A stretch of DNA of 64,000 nucleotides, from assembly GCF_041320665.1 (NCBI RefSeq), contig NZ_CP166730.1:62001-126000 (forward strand), given 5' to 3'. Below are positions 16,056 to 24,983 of the stretch, piece by piece. Numbering within the stretch: position 1 is the stretch's first letter; every line of letters starts with the position of its first letter. The DNA comes from Comamonas sp. GB3 AK4-5 (GTDB lineage Bacteria > Pseudomonadota > Gammaproteobacteria > Burkholderiales > Burkholderiaceae_C). The position numbers and the translations under genes are program-made. A model generated the notes under the pieces. It did no database searches. It was not told the origin of the DNA and saw nothing but the letters and a program-made list of their open reading frames with translations.

Positions 16056-16847
16056 ATGTGCCCATCCCCGTCGGCCGCGGCCGATCCCTCCAGCCTCTCC
16101 AGCGTGCAGCGGTACGTCAGTCCTGAGGAATGGCAGCTGCGCGTCGACCTGGCGGCCTGCTACCGCTTGGTGGCCCTGTATGGCTGGAGCGATCTGGTCT
16201 TCACCCACATCAGCGCGCGCCTGCCGGGGCCGGAACACCATTTTTTGATCAATCCCTATGGGCTGATGTTCGACGAGATCACGGCCTCCTCCCTGGTCAA
16301 GGTGGACATGCAGTGCAACAAGCTGATGGATTCGCCCTACCCGGTGAACCCGGCCGGTTTTGTCATCCACAGCGCCGTGCATGCGGCGCGTGAGGACGTG
16401 CAATGCGTGCTGCACACCCATACGCGTGCCGGCGTGGCCGTGAGCGCGCAGCGGCATGGTGTGCTGCCCATCAGCCAGCAAAGCACCTTTGTGCTGGCCT
16501 CGCTGGCCTACCACGACTATGAGGGCGTGGCCTTTCGCGAAGACGAGCAGCCGCGCCTGCAGGCCGACCTGGGCAGCGCCAATTTTCTGATGCTGCGCAA
16601 CCATGGACTGCTGACCTGCGGGCACAGCATTGCCGATGCGTTTTTGTCCATGTACACCTTTGAGGCGGCCTGCAAGATCCAGATCGATGCCCTGGCCGGC
16701 GGCAGAGAGCTGACGCAGGTGAATCCCGCCATCTTGCAGGGCGTGGCCCAGGCGCTCAAGGTGCAGACCGGGGGCCTGGGCGGGGCCTTTGTCTGGCCAG
16801 CGCTGCTGCGCAAGCTGGATCGCATCGATCCTGGCTACGCGCTTTAA
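16056..16847 (+). CDS. Class II aldolase/adducin family protein
   Basis: Protein of 263 residues with the class II aldolase fold. Zinc-binding histidines appear in VLHTHTRAG (H120, H122) and a third is expected in RNHGLLTCG. SDLVFTHISARLPG and HHFLINPYGLMFDEI are typical of the family members that act on sugar phosphates or decarboxylate hydroxy acids. Substrate unknown. It lies 75 bases before a BASS-type transporter gene on the same strand, which suggests joint uptake and breakdown of one organic acid. A GGCCTCC/GGAGGCC hairpin without T-run lies between the two and may lower expression of the second gene. Confidence 0.88.
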   Translation: MCPSPSAAADPSSLSSVQRYVSPEEWQLRVDLAACYRLVALYGWSDLVFTHISARLPGPEHHFLINPYGLMFDEITASSLVKVDMQCNKLMDSPYPVNPAGFVIHSAVHAAREDVQCVLHTHTRAGVAVSAQRHGVLPISQQSTFVLASLAYHDYEGVAFREDEQPRLQADLGSANFLMLRNHGLLTCGHSIADAFLSMYTFEAACKIQIDALAGGRELTQVNPAILQGVAQALKVQTGGLGGAFVWPALLRKLDRIDPGYAL

Positions 16848-16922
16848 CGCTCTTTTCCTTCCACGGCCTCCTGGCATGGAGGCCGGATCCGGTAATGGCT
16901 ACCCCTTTTTCGGGAGCAAAGC

Positions 16923-17798
16923 ATGGACGAGAACCAACTGTTGAATGCCTTGATGTTCGGCGTACTGGCTCTGGTGATGTTCGGCCTGGGTTTGTCGCTG
17001 ACATGGGATGATTTTTCGCGCCTTCTGCGCTATCCACGGGCCGTGGTCGTGGCCCTGGGCCTGCAAATCGTGGCATTGCCGCTGCTGTGCTTTGGCCTGG
17101 TGACGGGCTTGGGACTGCCTGCGGTGTTCGCCATAGGGCTGATGCTGCTGGCCGCCTCACCCGGGGGCATCTCGGCCAATCTGTTCTCCCACCTTTTCGG
17201 TGGCAATGTGGCGATGAACATCTCGCTGACGGCGCTCAACACCGTGCTGTCGGTGGTGAGCATGCCCTTGATCATCAACTGGAGCATTGCCCATTTCGCG
17301 CAGGCCGGCCAGATCGTGCCCGTGCAATTTTCCAAGCTGGTGGAGGTTGTGGGCATTGTGCTGGTTCCCGTCGCGCTGGGCATGCTGGCGGCGCGGCGAG
17401 CACCGGGCTTTGCTGCACGCATGCACCGTCCGGTCAAGGCCTTCAGCATGCTGGTGCTGGCGGCCGTGGCCTTGCTGGCCATGGGCAAGGAATGGCGCGC
17501 GCTGGTGGCATCGTTTGGTGAGATCGGGCCTGCCGTGGTCCTGTTCAATCTGTGCAGCCTGGCGGTCGGCTACGGCCTGAGCCGCGCCAGCAGGCTGGAC
17601 AAGCCGATCTGCATTGCCGTGGCTTTCGAGATCGGCATCCACAACTCGACATTGGCTATCTTCATCGCCTTGACCGTGCTGGGCAGCTACCCGCTGGCCT
17701 TGCCTGCAGCGGTGTATTCGGTGGTCATGTACCTGACAGCGCCGGTGTTTGGCTATCTGGTGGGGCGCCCGGACGGGGGCAGGCCTCAGCAGGCCTGA
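16923..17798 (+). CDS. Bile acid:sodium symporter (BASS) family transporter
   Basis: Inner-membrane protein of 291 residues with about nine or ten hydrophobic segments. Typical motifs are MLLAASPGGISANLFSHL (residues about 78-95, with the Pro-Gly loop of the crossover region) and VAFEIGIHNSTLAIFIAL (about 235-252), equivalent to the E-x-G-x-Q/H-N crossing region that binds sodium in this family. Bacterial members carry pantoate, pyruvate-like or other organic acids. The ATG follows GGGAGCAAAGC, a good ribosome site. It probably shares an operon with the class II aldolase gene. Confidence 0.9.
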   Translation: MDENQLLNALMFGVLALVMFGLGLSLTWDDFSRLLRYPRAVVVALGLQIVALPLLCFGLVTGLGLPAVFAIGLMLLAASPGGISANLFSHLFGGNVAMNISLTALNTVLSVVSMPLIINWSIAHFAQAGQIVPVQFSKLVEVVGIVLVPVALGMLAARRAPGFAARMHRPVKAFSMLVLAAVALLAMGKEWRALVASFGEIGPAVVLFNLCSLAVGYGLSRASRLDKPICIAVAFEIGIHNSTLAIFIALTVLGSYPLALPAAVYSVVMYLTAPVFGYLVGRPDGGRPQQA

Positions 17799-17820
17799 GC
17801 GTCTGCCGGTGCTGGCTTGT

Positions 17821-19233
17821 TTACAGCGCGAAGATCTTGCCCGGGTTCAGGATGTTCTTGGGGTCCAGCGCCTGCTTGATGGCGGCCATCATGGCGATGG
17901 CGCCATCGCCGCATTCCTCGCGCAGAAAGTCCTGCTTGTGGATGCCGATGCCATGCTCGCCGGTGCATGTGCCTTCCATGGCAATGGCGCGGCGCACCAG
18001 GCGGTGGTTGAGGTCTTCGGCGCGTTGGCGCTCGTCGGCGCTGTCGGGGTCGATCAGATAGCCGAAGTGGAAGTTGCCATCACCCACATGGCCCACCAGG
18101 AAGTAGGGAATGCCGCTGGCATTGACCTCGTCGATGGACTCCAGCAGGCAGTCGGCCAGGCGGCTGATGGGCACGCAGGTGTCGGTGGTGATGGAGCGGC
18201 AGCCCGGGCGGCTCTGGATGCCGGCAAAGTAGGCGTTGTGGCGGGCGGTGAAGAGGCGGGTGCGCTCCTCGGGCGTGTCGGCCCATTCAAAGCCCTTGGC
18301 GTCGAATTCGGCCGCAATGTCTTGCACCATCTCGGCCTGTTCCTTCACGCCATTGGGGCTGCCGTGGAACTCCATCAGCAGCATGGGTTCTTCGCGCAGC
18401 GTGAGGTTGCTGTGCTTGTTGACCATGGCCACGGTGGCGGCGTCCACCAGCTCCACGCGGGCAATGGGCACGCCCATCTGGATGGTCTGGATCACGGTGT
18501 GCACGGCATCGGCAATCGTGGGGAAGGAGCAGATGGCTGCGCTCACTGCCTCGGGCAGCGGGTACAGGCGCAGCGTGATCTCGGTGAAGATGCCCAGCGT
18601 CCCTTCGCTGCCCACCATCAGGCGTGTCAGGTCGTAGCCGGCCGCGCTTTTCTTGGCACGGTTGCCGGTGCGGATCACATTGCCCTGGGCCGTCACCACT
18701 TCCAGCGCCAGCACGTTCTCGCGCATGGTGCCGTAGCGCACGGCATTGGTGCCGCTGGCGCGGGTGGCCGTCATGCCGCCGATGGAAGCGTCGGCGCCGG
18801 GGTCGATGGGGAAGAACAGGCCCTGGTCCTTGATGGCGTCGTTCAGCTGCTTGCGCAAGATGCCGGGCTGCACGGTGACGGTCATGTCTTCGGCATTGAC
18901 GCGCAAGACCTGGTTCATGCGGCTCACATCAATGCTGATGCCGCCTTGCACGGCCAGCAAATGGCCTTCCAGCGAGGAACCGGCGCCATAGGCAATCACC
19001 GGCACCTCGTACTGGTCGGCCAGCTTCACGGCGTCGGCCACGTCTTGTGTGCTTTCGGCATAGACCACGGCCACCGGGGGCGGTGCCTGGATGGCACCTT
19101 CATCGCGGCCATGCTGCTCGCGCACGGCCTGGGCCTGGCTGCAGCGGCTGCCGAAACGTGTGGTCAGCGCGTCCAGAAAGGCTGGCGCAATGGCGCGGGG
19201 TTGCAGGTAGGCGGCAGCGGTGGGGGCGTTCAT
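17821..19233 (-). CDS. FAD-linked 2-hydroxyacid oxidase, GlcD/D-lactate dehydrogenase-like
   Basis: Flavoenzyme of 470 residues that oxidises a D-2-hydroxyacid (D-lactate or glycolate type) to the 2-oxo acid and passes electrons to cytochrome or quinone. FAD-binding domain residues 50-230 include VIAYGAGSSLEGH, DPGADASIGGM and VGSEGTLGIFTEI. The C-terminal oxidase domain contains VGHVGDGNFHFGY and TGEHGIGIHKQ. The start at 19233 has an AGGAGA ribosome site; the frame is open for 178 more codons upstream but without family match. It is convergent with the BASS gene. Which hydroxyacid is used cannot be told. Confidence 0.9.
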   Translation of the reverse strand: MNAPTAAAYLQPRAIAPAFLDALTTRFGSRCSQAQAVREQHGRDEGAIQAPPPVAVVYAESTQDVADAVKLADQYEVPVIAYGAGSSLEGHLLAVQGGISIDVSRMNQVLRVNAEDMTVTVQPGILRKQLNDAIKDQGLFFPIDPGADASIGGMTATRASGTNAVRYGTMRENVLALEVVTAQGNVIRTGNRAKKSAAGYDLTRLMVGSEGTLGIFTEITLRLYPLPEAVSAAICSFPTIADAVHTVIQTIQMGVPIARVELVDAATVAMVNKHSNLTLREEPMLLMEFHGSPNGVKEQAEMVQDIAAEFDAKGFEWADTPEERTRLFTARHNAYFAGIQSRPGCRSITTDTCVPISRLADCLLESIDEVNASGIPYFLVGHVGDGNFHFGYLIDPDSADERQRAEDLNHRLVRRAIAMEGTCTGEHGIGIHKQDFLREECGDGAIAMMAAIKQALDPKNILNPGKIFAL

Positions 19234-19385
19234 GTAGTGGTCTCCTGTGAGAGCGTGTCGCAGGTCTCCTGGCGACGCGCTCTGAACCCAAAAGAATACC
19301 ACCGCCCCTCTGGCAGCTGGACCGGGCCCGCTACCCTGGCCTGCGCCAAGGGCGGGGGCCGCCCTGCCCGAAGGCGCAAGCAGGC

Positions 19386-19757
19386 TCAGTGCTGCTTCAG
19401 GGCCAGGATGAACTCCTCGCGCGACAGCGTGCCGTTGCGGTCGGTATCGAACTGGCGGAAACGTTCGGCCACGGCGGGATAGCGCTCGGCCTCGCTGGGG
19501 GTGAGCGCGCCGTCGCCATTGGTATCGGCGCGCGCAAAGGCCTGCTCGGGGGTGGGGGTGGCCACTGCGGTCTGCGCCAGCAGCGAGGGTGTTGCGGGTG
19601 GTGCCGCAGGCGCATGCATGCCGCTGCGTTGCGTGGGGGAAGCGGGGTAAATGCTTTGCGCCATGATGGCGTGGGTGCCGCCCATGGTCAGGCTGGCGAA
19701 CAGCACCAGGCTGCGGGCATCGAAACAGTGCAGAGAACGAAAACGGGTGGGTTGCAT
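19386..19757 (-). CDS. EF-hand domain protein, exported
   Basis: Protein of 123 residues. An N-terminal hydrophobic stretch (SLVLFASLTMGG) suggests export to the periplasm. Two EF-hand calcium loops are visible: DTNGDGALTPSE near residue 80 and DTDRNGTLSREE near residue 107, each with Asp/Asn at positions 1, 3, 5 and Glu at 12. The segment between signal and EF-hands is Ala/Pro-rich linker. The start at 19757 follows GAGGAG. Role unknown; possibly calcium binding or signalling. Confidence 0.8.
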   Translation of the reverse strand: MQPTRFRSLHCFDARSLVLFASLTMGGTHAIMAQSIYPASPTQRSGMHAPAAPPATPSLLAQTAVATPTPEQAFARADTNGDGALTPSEAERYPAVAERFRQFDTDRNGTLSREEFILALKQH

Positions 19758-19927
19758 GGCTTGCCAACTCCTCTGTGCATCAAAACAAGGAGCACATTCC
19801 ACCGCGCTGGAGCGCTTTGCACCAGTTTTTTTGCCCACTGTTTCTGGCGTACACATGACAGCCTGAATGTGTAACGCACAATGGGTGAAAAACTTTGTTT
19901 ACCTCCCCATTCACCAAGGAGCAGGCC

Positions 19928-20494
19928 ATGGGCAACCGTTTGACACAAATCGCTACCAGAACCGGAGATGACGGTAGCACCGGCCTGGGCGACAACAGCC
20001 GTGTCTCCAAAAACAGCCTGCGCCCGCATGCCATGGGTGATGTGGATGAGCTCAATTCCCACATTGGTCTGCTGCTGTGCGAGCCGTTGCCGCAGGATGT
20101 GCGCGAGTTGCTGATCGATGTGCAGCACCAGCTTTTCAACCTGGGGGGTGAGCTGTCCATGCCCGGCTACGAGCTGCTCAAGGAAGACGGCCTGCTGCAG
20201 CTGGACCAGGCCTTGCAGCATTACAACGCCGGCCTGCCGCGGCTGCTGGAATTCATTCTCCCCGCAGGCACGCGCGCCGCAGCCCAGGCCCATGTCTGCC
20301 GCACCGTGGCGCGCCGTGCAGAGCGCCAGGTGGTGGCGCTGCAGGAGGTGGAGGCCATGCGCCCCGCGCCGCGCCAATACCTCAATCGCCTGTCCGATCT
20401 GCTGTTTGTGCTGGCCCGTGTGCTGAATCGCGTGGAGGGCGGCGACGATGTGTACTGGAAGAGCGAGCGCCTGGCACGCCAAAGCGAAAAGTAG
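19928..20494 (+). CDS. Cob(I)yrinic acid a,c-diamide adenosyltransferase, PduO type
   Basis: Enzyme of 188 residues that transfers the adenosyl group of ATP to cob(I)alamin to make adenosylcobalamin. The ATP-binding N-terminus IATRTGDDGSTGLGD is diagnostic, followed by VDELNSHIGL and, near the C-terminus, YLNRLSDLLFVLAR, the cobalamin-side helix. The ATG at 19928 has AAGGAG eight bases upstream. It stands alone, followed by a LysR gene on the same strand after 107 bases. Confidence 0.94.
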   Translation: MGNRLTQIATRTGDDGSTGLGDNSRVSKNSLRPHAMGDVDELNSHIGLLLCEPLPQDVRELLIDVQHQLFNLGGELSMPGYELLKEDGLLQLDQALQHYNAGLPRLLEFILPAGTRAAAQAHVCRTVARRAERQVVALQEVEAMRPAPRQYLNRLSDLLFVLARVLNRVEGGDDVYWKSERLARQSEK

Positions 20495-20601
20495 AGCTGC
20501 ATCAGCTGATACCACCTCAATTTCCGGCATAAAACATGCTGAAGACTGCGTGTGAAGCGCGGTAGCCGCTCTCTTTTTTCTAACTCCGGAGACCCCAAGG
20601 C

Positions 20602-21507
20602 ATGCGCTTGCGGCATATCGAAGTGTTTAACGCGGTGATGCAGACCGGCAGCGTCAGCGCTGCCGCGCGGCTGATCAATGTGACCCAGCCCGCCGTCAGC
20701 CGCACCCTGCAACATGCCGAGCTGCAGCTGGGCTTTGCCCTGTTCCAGCGCGCGCGCGGGCGACTCACGCCCACCAACGAGGCGCTGGCGCTGTTCCCCC
20801 ACATTGAAAAACTGTTCGACCAGCTGGACGAGGTGCAGCGCCTGGCCGCCAGCCTGCGCCACGGCCAGGTGGCCGATCGCCTGCAGGTGCTGACCGTTTT
20901 TGCCTTGAGCCGCGAAGTGCTGCCGCGCGCCGTGGCCGGACTGCGCCAAAAGTACCCGCAGGTGCAGGTCCATGTGCAGGCCTTGCACACGCCCCAGGTG
21001 GTGTCGGCCCTGCTGCTGCAGGAGGCCGATGTGGGCTTTCTCATCAGCTCCGTTGGCCAGCCCGCGCTGGAGCATGAAAGCCTGGGCGAGGTGGACATGC
21101 ACTGCATTCTTCCCAAGGGCCTGCTGCCCCCGCGCAAGGTGCGCGCCGAGGGCATGGCCCTGGCCGATCTGGCCGATCTGCCGGTGGTGGCCCTGGATGG
21201 CAAAGACCCGCTGGGCATGCGCATCAACCAGGCCTGCCGCGAGCATGGCGTGGGCCTGTCGCCGGTGGTGACGGTGCAGACCTACCATGCGGCCCTGGCC
21301 ATGGCCGAATACGGCCTGGGCGCCGCCATTGTCGACGGTTGCACCGCTGCTGCCGCCGACCGCCACAAGGTGCATGTGGTGCCGCTGCTGCCGAGGCTGA
21401 CCGTGGGGGTCAACGCGCTGTGCCTGGCGCAGCGCCCCAGCTCGGTGCTGGCACGGGCCATGATTCAGGAGATGCGCAAGGCCTTGCGTGAAGTCCTGGG
21501 CACCTAA
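20602..21507 (+). CDS. LysR family regulator, OccR/NocR-like
   Basis: A regulator of 301 residues. The HTH (residues 1-60: LRHIEVFNAVMQTGSVSAAA split as RHIEVFNAVMQTGS and AARLINVTQPAVSRTLQ) is typical of LysR proteins that control opine and amino-acid catabolism. A substrate-binding domain follows. It is convergent with a DadA-type D-amino-acid dehydrogenase gene and near an amino-acid receptor and racemase gene, so amino-acid metabolism is its likely field. No target site could be fixed. Confidence 0.9.
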   Translation: MRLRHIEVFNAVMQTGSVSAAARLINVTQPAVSRTLQHAELQLGFALFQRARGRLTPTNEALALFPHIEKLFDQLDEVQRLAASLRHGQVADRLQVLTVFALSREVLPRAVAGLRQKYPQVQVHVQALHTPQVVSALLLQEADVGFLISSVGQPALEHESLGEVDMHCILPKGLLPPRKVRAEGMALADLADLPVVALDGKDPLGMRINQACREHGVGLSPVVTVQTYHAALAMAEYGLGAAIVDGCTAAAADRHKVHVVPLLPRLTVGVNALCLAQRPSSVLARAMIQEMRKALREVLGT

Positions 21508-21531
21508 TGCACCGATGGTCCAAGCCTTGCG

Positions 21532-21706
21532 GCTTGGCTGGTGATCCGTTTACAGGCGCCCATATGGCACTTGATGCGTTGTTGCGCGCCCTTGCCGTGC
21601 ATGCGCACTGTCTGCGGGCACGCGCCACGCCTGAAGTGCCATCTGGGCGTTGTGGAGGTCCGGCTGCGGCTGCCGGTGCTGCTTGAGCCCGCTCCGGCCC
21701 CTCCAC
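21532..21706 (+). repeat. REP-like structured repeat, copy 1
   Basis: Shares a segment of about 170 bases with 44481-44643. The outer stem is ATGGCACTT (21564) with AAGTGCCAT (21634). The conserved inner text TGCGTTGTTG then leads into a GCCCTTGCC / GGGC hairpin topped by GTGC-ATGC-GCAC. It lies between the convergent LysR and DadA genes. Confidence 0.7.
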
Positions 21707-21717
21707 AGACATCTAGG

Positions 21718-22944
21718 CTATGTGGAGGCCTTTTCCATCTGCTGCACCAGGCGCTGGGCCGAGCCAAAAGCCAGCGTCAATCCCAGCGCGCCATGACCGG
21801 TTTGCAGCCACAGATTGGCGGGGCCGCCGCGTTGGCGACCGGTGATGGGCAGGCCGGTGGGCGTGGCCGGGCGCATGCCGGTCCAGGGCTGGACATCGCC
21901 GCCCTGGGGCAGGTCGGGGAAGACCTCGCGCGTGGACTGCTGCAGGCTGGCAATCTTGCTGGCATCGAGCTGCTGGTCGCGGCCCACGATTTCCACCATG
22001 CCGGCCACGCGCAAGCGCTGGCCTATGCGGGCGAACACCACTTTGCGCGTGCTGTCGGTCACGCTGATCTGGGGCGCAGCCGCCGGGGTCTGGGCGGCAT
22101 CCACGGTGATGCTATAGCCCTTGAGCGGGTAGACCGGCAGCTGCAGACCCAAGCGGCGGGCCTGGGCCGCGCTTTCCCAGCCGCTGGCCAGCACAAAGTG
22201 GTCGGCCGTGATGCGGCCCTGGCTGCTGTGCAGCGCGGTGATGGCGCCGCCCTGCACCTCATAGCCATCCACCGTAGTGGACCAGCAAAACCGGGCGCCG
22301 CGCTGCGCCAGCAACTGGGCCAGCTGCTCGCACAGCTTGCGGCAGTCGACCGTGCTTTCGCTGGGCGTGTGAATGGCGCCCGCCATGCGCGGCGCGTACT
22401 GGCCCAGGGCCGGCTCCAATTGCGCCACAGTGGCCGCGTTCACCACTTGCTGTTCCGGTCCGCCCAACTGGGCTTGCAGTGTCACTTGGCGTGCCGCGTT
22501 GTCCAGCGCCTCTTGTGTGGGGTAGAGCACCAGCTTGCCGGGCGTGTGGTGATCGCAGGCCAGCGCCTCGCGCGCCAGCATGGCTTCAAACACCTGGCGG
22601 CTCTCCGCAGCCAGGGTCAGCAAGGTCTGGGTGCTGGCGGCCGAGGTGCTGGCATTGCAGGCGCCCAGAAACTGCAGCCCCCAAGACCATTGCTGTGGGT
22701 CGGCCTGCAGGCGGAACTTGAGCGGCGAATCCTTGGCCAGCAGCAGCTTGGGCAGTTGCTTCCAGATGCCGGGCTCGGCCAGGGGCTGGACATAGGCATA
22801 GCTCAGCTGCGCGCCATTGCCGCCGCTGGCGCCGGAGGCGGGCTGGGCAGCGCGGTCCACCACGGTGACCTGGTGGCCTGCCTGCTGCAGGATATAGGCG
22901 GTGCTCAGGCCAATAATGCCGGCGCCAATCACACAAACATGCAT
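21718..22944 (-). CDS. dadA: D-amino-acid dehydrogenase (DadA family)
   Basis: FAD enzyme of 408 residues, inner-membrane associated, that oxidises D-amino acids to 2-oxo acids and ammonia. The N-terminus VCVIGAGIIGLSTAYILQQAG is the dinucleotide-binding fold (GAGIIG). ASGGNGAQLSYAYVQPLA matches DadA, and the C-terminal FAD loop is TGLPITG followed by LWLQTGHGALGLT. The start at 22944 has GAAGAAG upstream. Upstream on the other strand are an amino-acid receptor and an Asp/Glu racemase gene, so the locus may handle one D-amino acid. Confidence 0.9.
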   Translation of the reverse strand: MHVCVIGAGIIGLSTAYILQQAGHQVTVVDRAAQPASGASGGNGAQLSYAYVQPLAEPGIWKQLPKLLLAKDSPLKFRLQADPQQWSWGLQFLGACNASTSAASTQTLLTLAAESRQVFEAMLAREALACDHHTPGKLVLYPTQEALDNAARQVTLQAQLGGPEQQVVNAATVAQLEPALGQYAPRMAGAIHTPSESTVDCRKLCEQLAQLLAQRGARFCWSTTVDGYEVQGGAITALHSSQGRITADHFVLASGWESAAQARRLGLQLPVYPLKGYSITVDAAQTPAAAPQISVTDSTRKVVFARIGQRLRVAGMVEIVGRDQQLDASKIASLQQSTREVFPDLPQGGDVQPWTGMRPATPTGLPITGRQRGGPANLWLQTGHGALGLTLAFGSAQRLVQQMEKAST

Positions 22945-23235
22945 GTTTTGCTTCTTCAATGTGGAGCTTGCACTGTAGGTCTGCGCAGGCGCGGCGTCGC
23001 ATGGCGATTCGCACACAGGGTATGCACCAGGGTTATGGAAATCGCACCACAAAGCGGCAAGGTCTGTCTGGCCATGGTGCGCGGTGCATCAAGAGGCAAG
23101 CGGCTTGCACTGTCTTGGTGAAAACCCTTTGGTCCTATAAAAACAAGGCATGGATCAGGCCGCAATCGGTATCCCCCAAAGGCCTGTGCTGTTTCTACAC
23201 TGGTCCCCACATTTGCAGCCAACGAGGGACACACC

Positions 23236-24117
23236 ATGCAATTCCACACCACTTTGCTTTGCGCCGCACTGGGTCTTGCCAGCCTGACCACAGCCCATGC
23301 CGACACCTTGTCCAAGGCGAAGGAAAACGGTCAGATCACCCTGGCCTACCGTGAATCTTCCGTGCCCTTCAGCTATCTGAACGGCGGCAAGCCCGTGGGC
23401 ATCACGGTGGACATCTCCAACGCCATTGCCGATGCCGTGAAGAAGGCCGTGGGCAAGCCCGACCTGAAGGTGAACTGGCAGGCCGTGACCTCGCAAAACC
23501 GTATCCCGCTGCTCATGAATGGCACCATCGATGTGGAATGCGGCTCCACCACCAACAACACCACGCGCGGCAAGGATGTGGACTTTGCCATCAACCACTT
23601 CTACACCGGCACCCGTCTGGTGGTGAAGAAGGACTCGGGCGTGAAGAACTATGCCGACCTGAAGGGCAAGACCGTGGCCATCACCTCGGGCACCACCAAT
23701 TTGCAGGTGGTGCGCAAGGCCAATGCCGAGCAAAACTGGGGCATGAACATCATCATGCCCAAGGACCATGCAGATGGCTTCCTGCTGGTGGAGAGCGGCC
23801 GTGCCGCAGCCTTCGCCATGGATGACATCTTGCTGTATGGCCTGATCGCCAACGCCAAGAACGCCAAGGACTTCGAGGTGGTGGGAGATTCGCTGCAGGT
23901 CGAGCCCTATGCCTGCATGGTGCGCAAGGACGACCCCGCTTTCAAGAAGCTGGTTGATGGCGTGGTGGGCGGCATGATGAAGTCCGGCGAGTTCACCAAG
24001 CTGTATGACAAGTGGTTTATGCAGCCCATTCCGCCCACCAACACCGCACTGGGCCTGCCCATGGCCGATGCGCTGAAGAAGAACCTGGCCGAACTCAGCG
24101 ACAAGCCGGCGTTCTGA
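23236..24117 (+). CDS. Amino-acid ABC transporter receptor, GltI-like
   Basis: Periplasmic binding protein of 293 residues (SBP_bac_3). A signal peptide ends at AHA (residue 22). Conserved motifs are ITLAYRESSVPFSYL, CGSTTNNTTRGKDVDF and MDDILLYGLIA, which resemble glutamate/aspartate receptors. No permease or ATPase gene is next to it; instead the stop codon is two bases before the ATG of an Asp/Glu racemase gene, so both are one operon. It probably delivers an acidic amino acid to a transporter encoded elsewhere. Confidence 0.9.
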   Translation: MQFHTTLLCAALGLASLTTAHADTLSKAKENGQITLAYRESSVPFSYLNGGKPVGITVDISNAIADAVKKAVGKPDLKVNWQAVTSQNRIPLLMNGTIDVECGSTTNNTTRGKDVDFAINHFYTGTRLVVKKDSGVKNYADLKGKTVAITSGTTNLQVVRKANAEQNWGMNIIMPKDHADGFLLVESGRAAAFAMDDILLYGLIANAKNAKDFEVVGDSLQVEPYACMVRKDDPAFKKLVDGVVGGMMKSGEFTKLYDKWFMQPIPPTNTALGLPMADALKKNLAELSDKPAF

Positions 24118-24119
24118 TC

Positions 24120-24875
24120 ATGCTCCCCGGTGTGATGGCTCCCCCGCGTTCCGTGGGCATTCTGGGCGGCATGGGGCCAGCCGCCGGGGCAGATTTTGTG
24201 CGCCTGTTCGTGCAGGCCTGCACGGCCTATTTGCAGACCCATGCGCTGCCGGTGCGTGACCAGTCCTTTCCCGAGCATTGGCTGGCGCAGATGCCGATTC
24301 CCGACCGCACCCAGGCGCTGAGTCTGGATGTGCACAGCGTCCAGGACCCGGCGCCGCACATGCTGCAAGGCATGGGCCGCCTGGCCGCCCTGGGCGTGTG
24401 CAGCGTGGCCGTGGCCTGCAACACCGCCCATATCTGGCACGGCCAGCTGCAGGCCTTGTTTCCACAGCTGCATGTGCTGCATATCGCCCAGGAAACGGCG
24501 GCGCATTTGCAGCAGCAAGGCGCGCGCCAGGCCGTGGTGCTGGCCACGGCCGGCACCTACCGCACAGGCCTGTATGACGCGGCCTTGCAGGCCTGCGGCA
24601 TCACGCCCCTGGTGCCCGATGCGCAAGGCATTGAGCAGCTGATGCAGGGCATTTACGACGGCGTGAAACGCGGCGACCAGGCGCTGGCGGTGCAATGCTT
24701 TGGCAGCGTGCTGGAGGGCATGCGCCAGCAGCATGGCGAGCTGCCGGTGATCATGGGCTGTACCGAAATTCCGCTGGCCTTGCCGCAGGCTCCGCAGGCG
24801 CAAGGCGCCACCTTGATCGACCCGGCCTGGATACTGGCCCAGGCCCTGGCGGACCAGGCCTATGGGGCGACATAG
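24120..24875 (+). CDS. Aspartate/glutamate racemase family protein
   Basis: Cofactor-independent racemase of 251 residues. Both catalytic cysteines are present: VACNTAH at about residue 99-105 and MGCTEIPLAL at about 213-222. The start motif GILGGMGPAAG is typical of aspartate racemases. It begins two bases after the receptor gene, with the ribosome site inside that gene. It should interconvert L- and D-aspartate or glutamate, which fits the D-amino-acid dehydrogenase gene on the opposite strand. Confidence 0.9.
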   Translation: MLPGVMAPPRSVGILGGMGPAAGADFVRLFVQACTAYLQTHALPVRDQSFPEHWLAQMPIPDRTQALSLDVHSVQDPAPHMLQGMGRLAALGVCSVAVACNTAHIWHGQLQALFPQLHVLHIAQETAAHLQQQGARQAVVLATAGTYRTGLYDAALQACGITPLVPDAQGIEQLMQGIYDGVKRGDQALAVQCFGSVLEGMRQQHGELPVIMGCTEIPLALPQAPQAQGATLIDPAWILAQALADQAYGAT

Positions 24876-24915
24876 GGTGTTGAAAAAAGCTTTTCAAGAT
24901 TTCGAACACTGAACC

Positions 24916-24942
24916 CACGCAGCCTGACGGCTGCGTGTTTTC
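24916..24942 (+). terminator. Intrinsic terminator after racemase gene
   Basis: Perfect nine-base stem CACGCAGCC / GGCTGCGTG around TGAC, followed by TTTT. Confidence 0.85.
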
Positions 24943-24983
24943 GTGCCGGGTGTGAAAAGCGTTTTTCAGTCGCTGCCGCCTCG

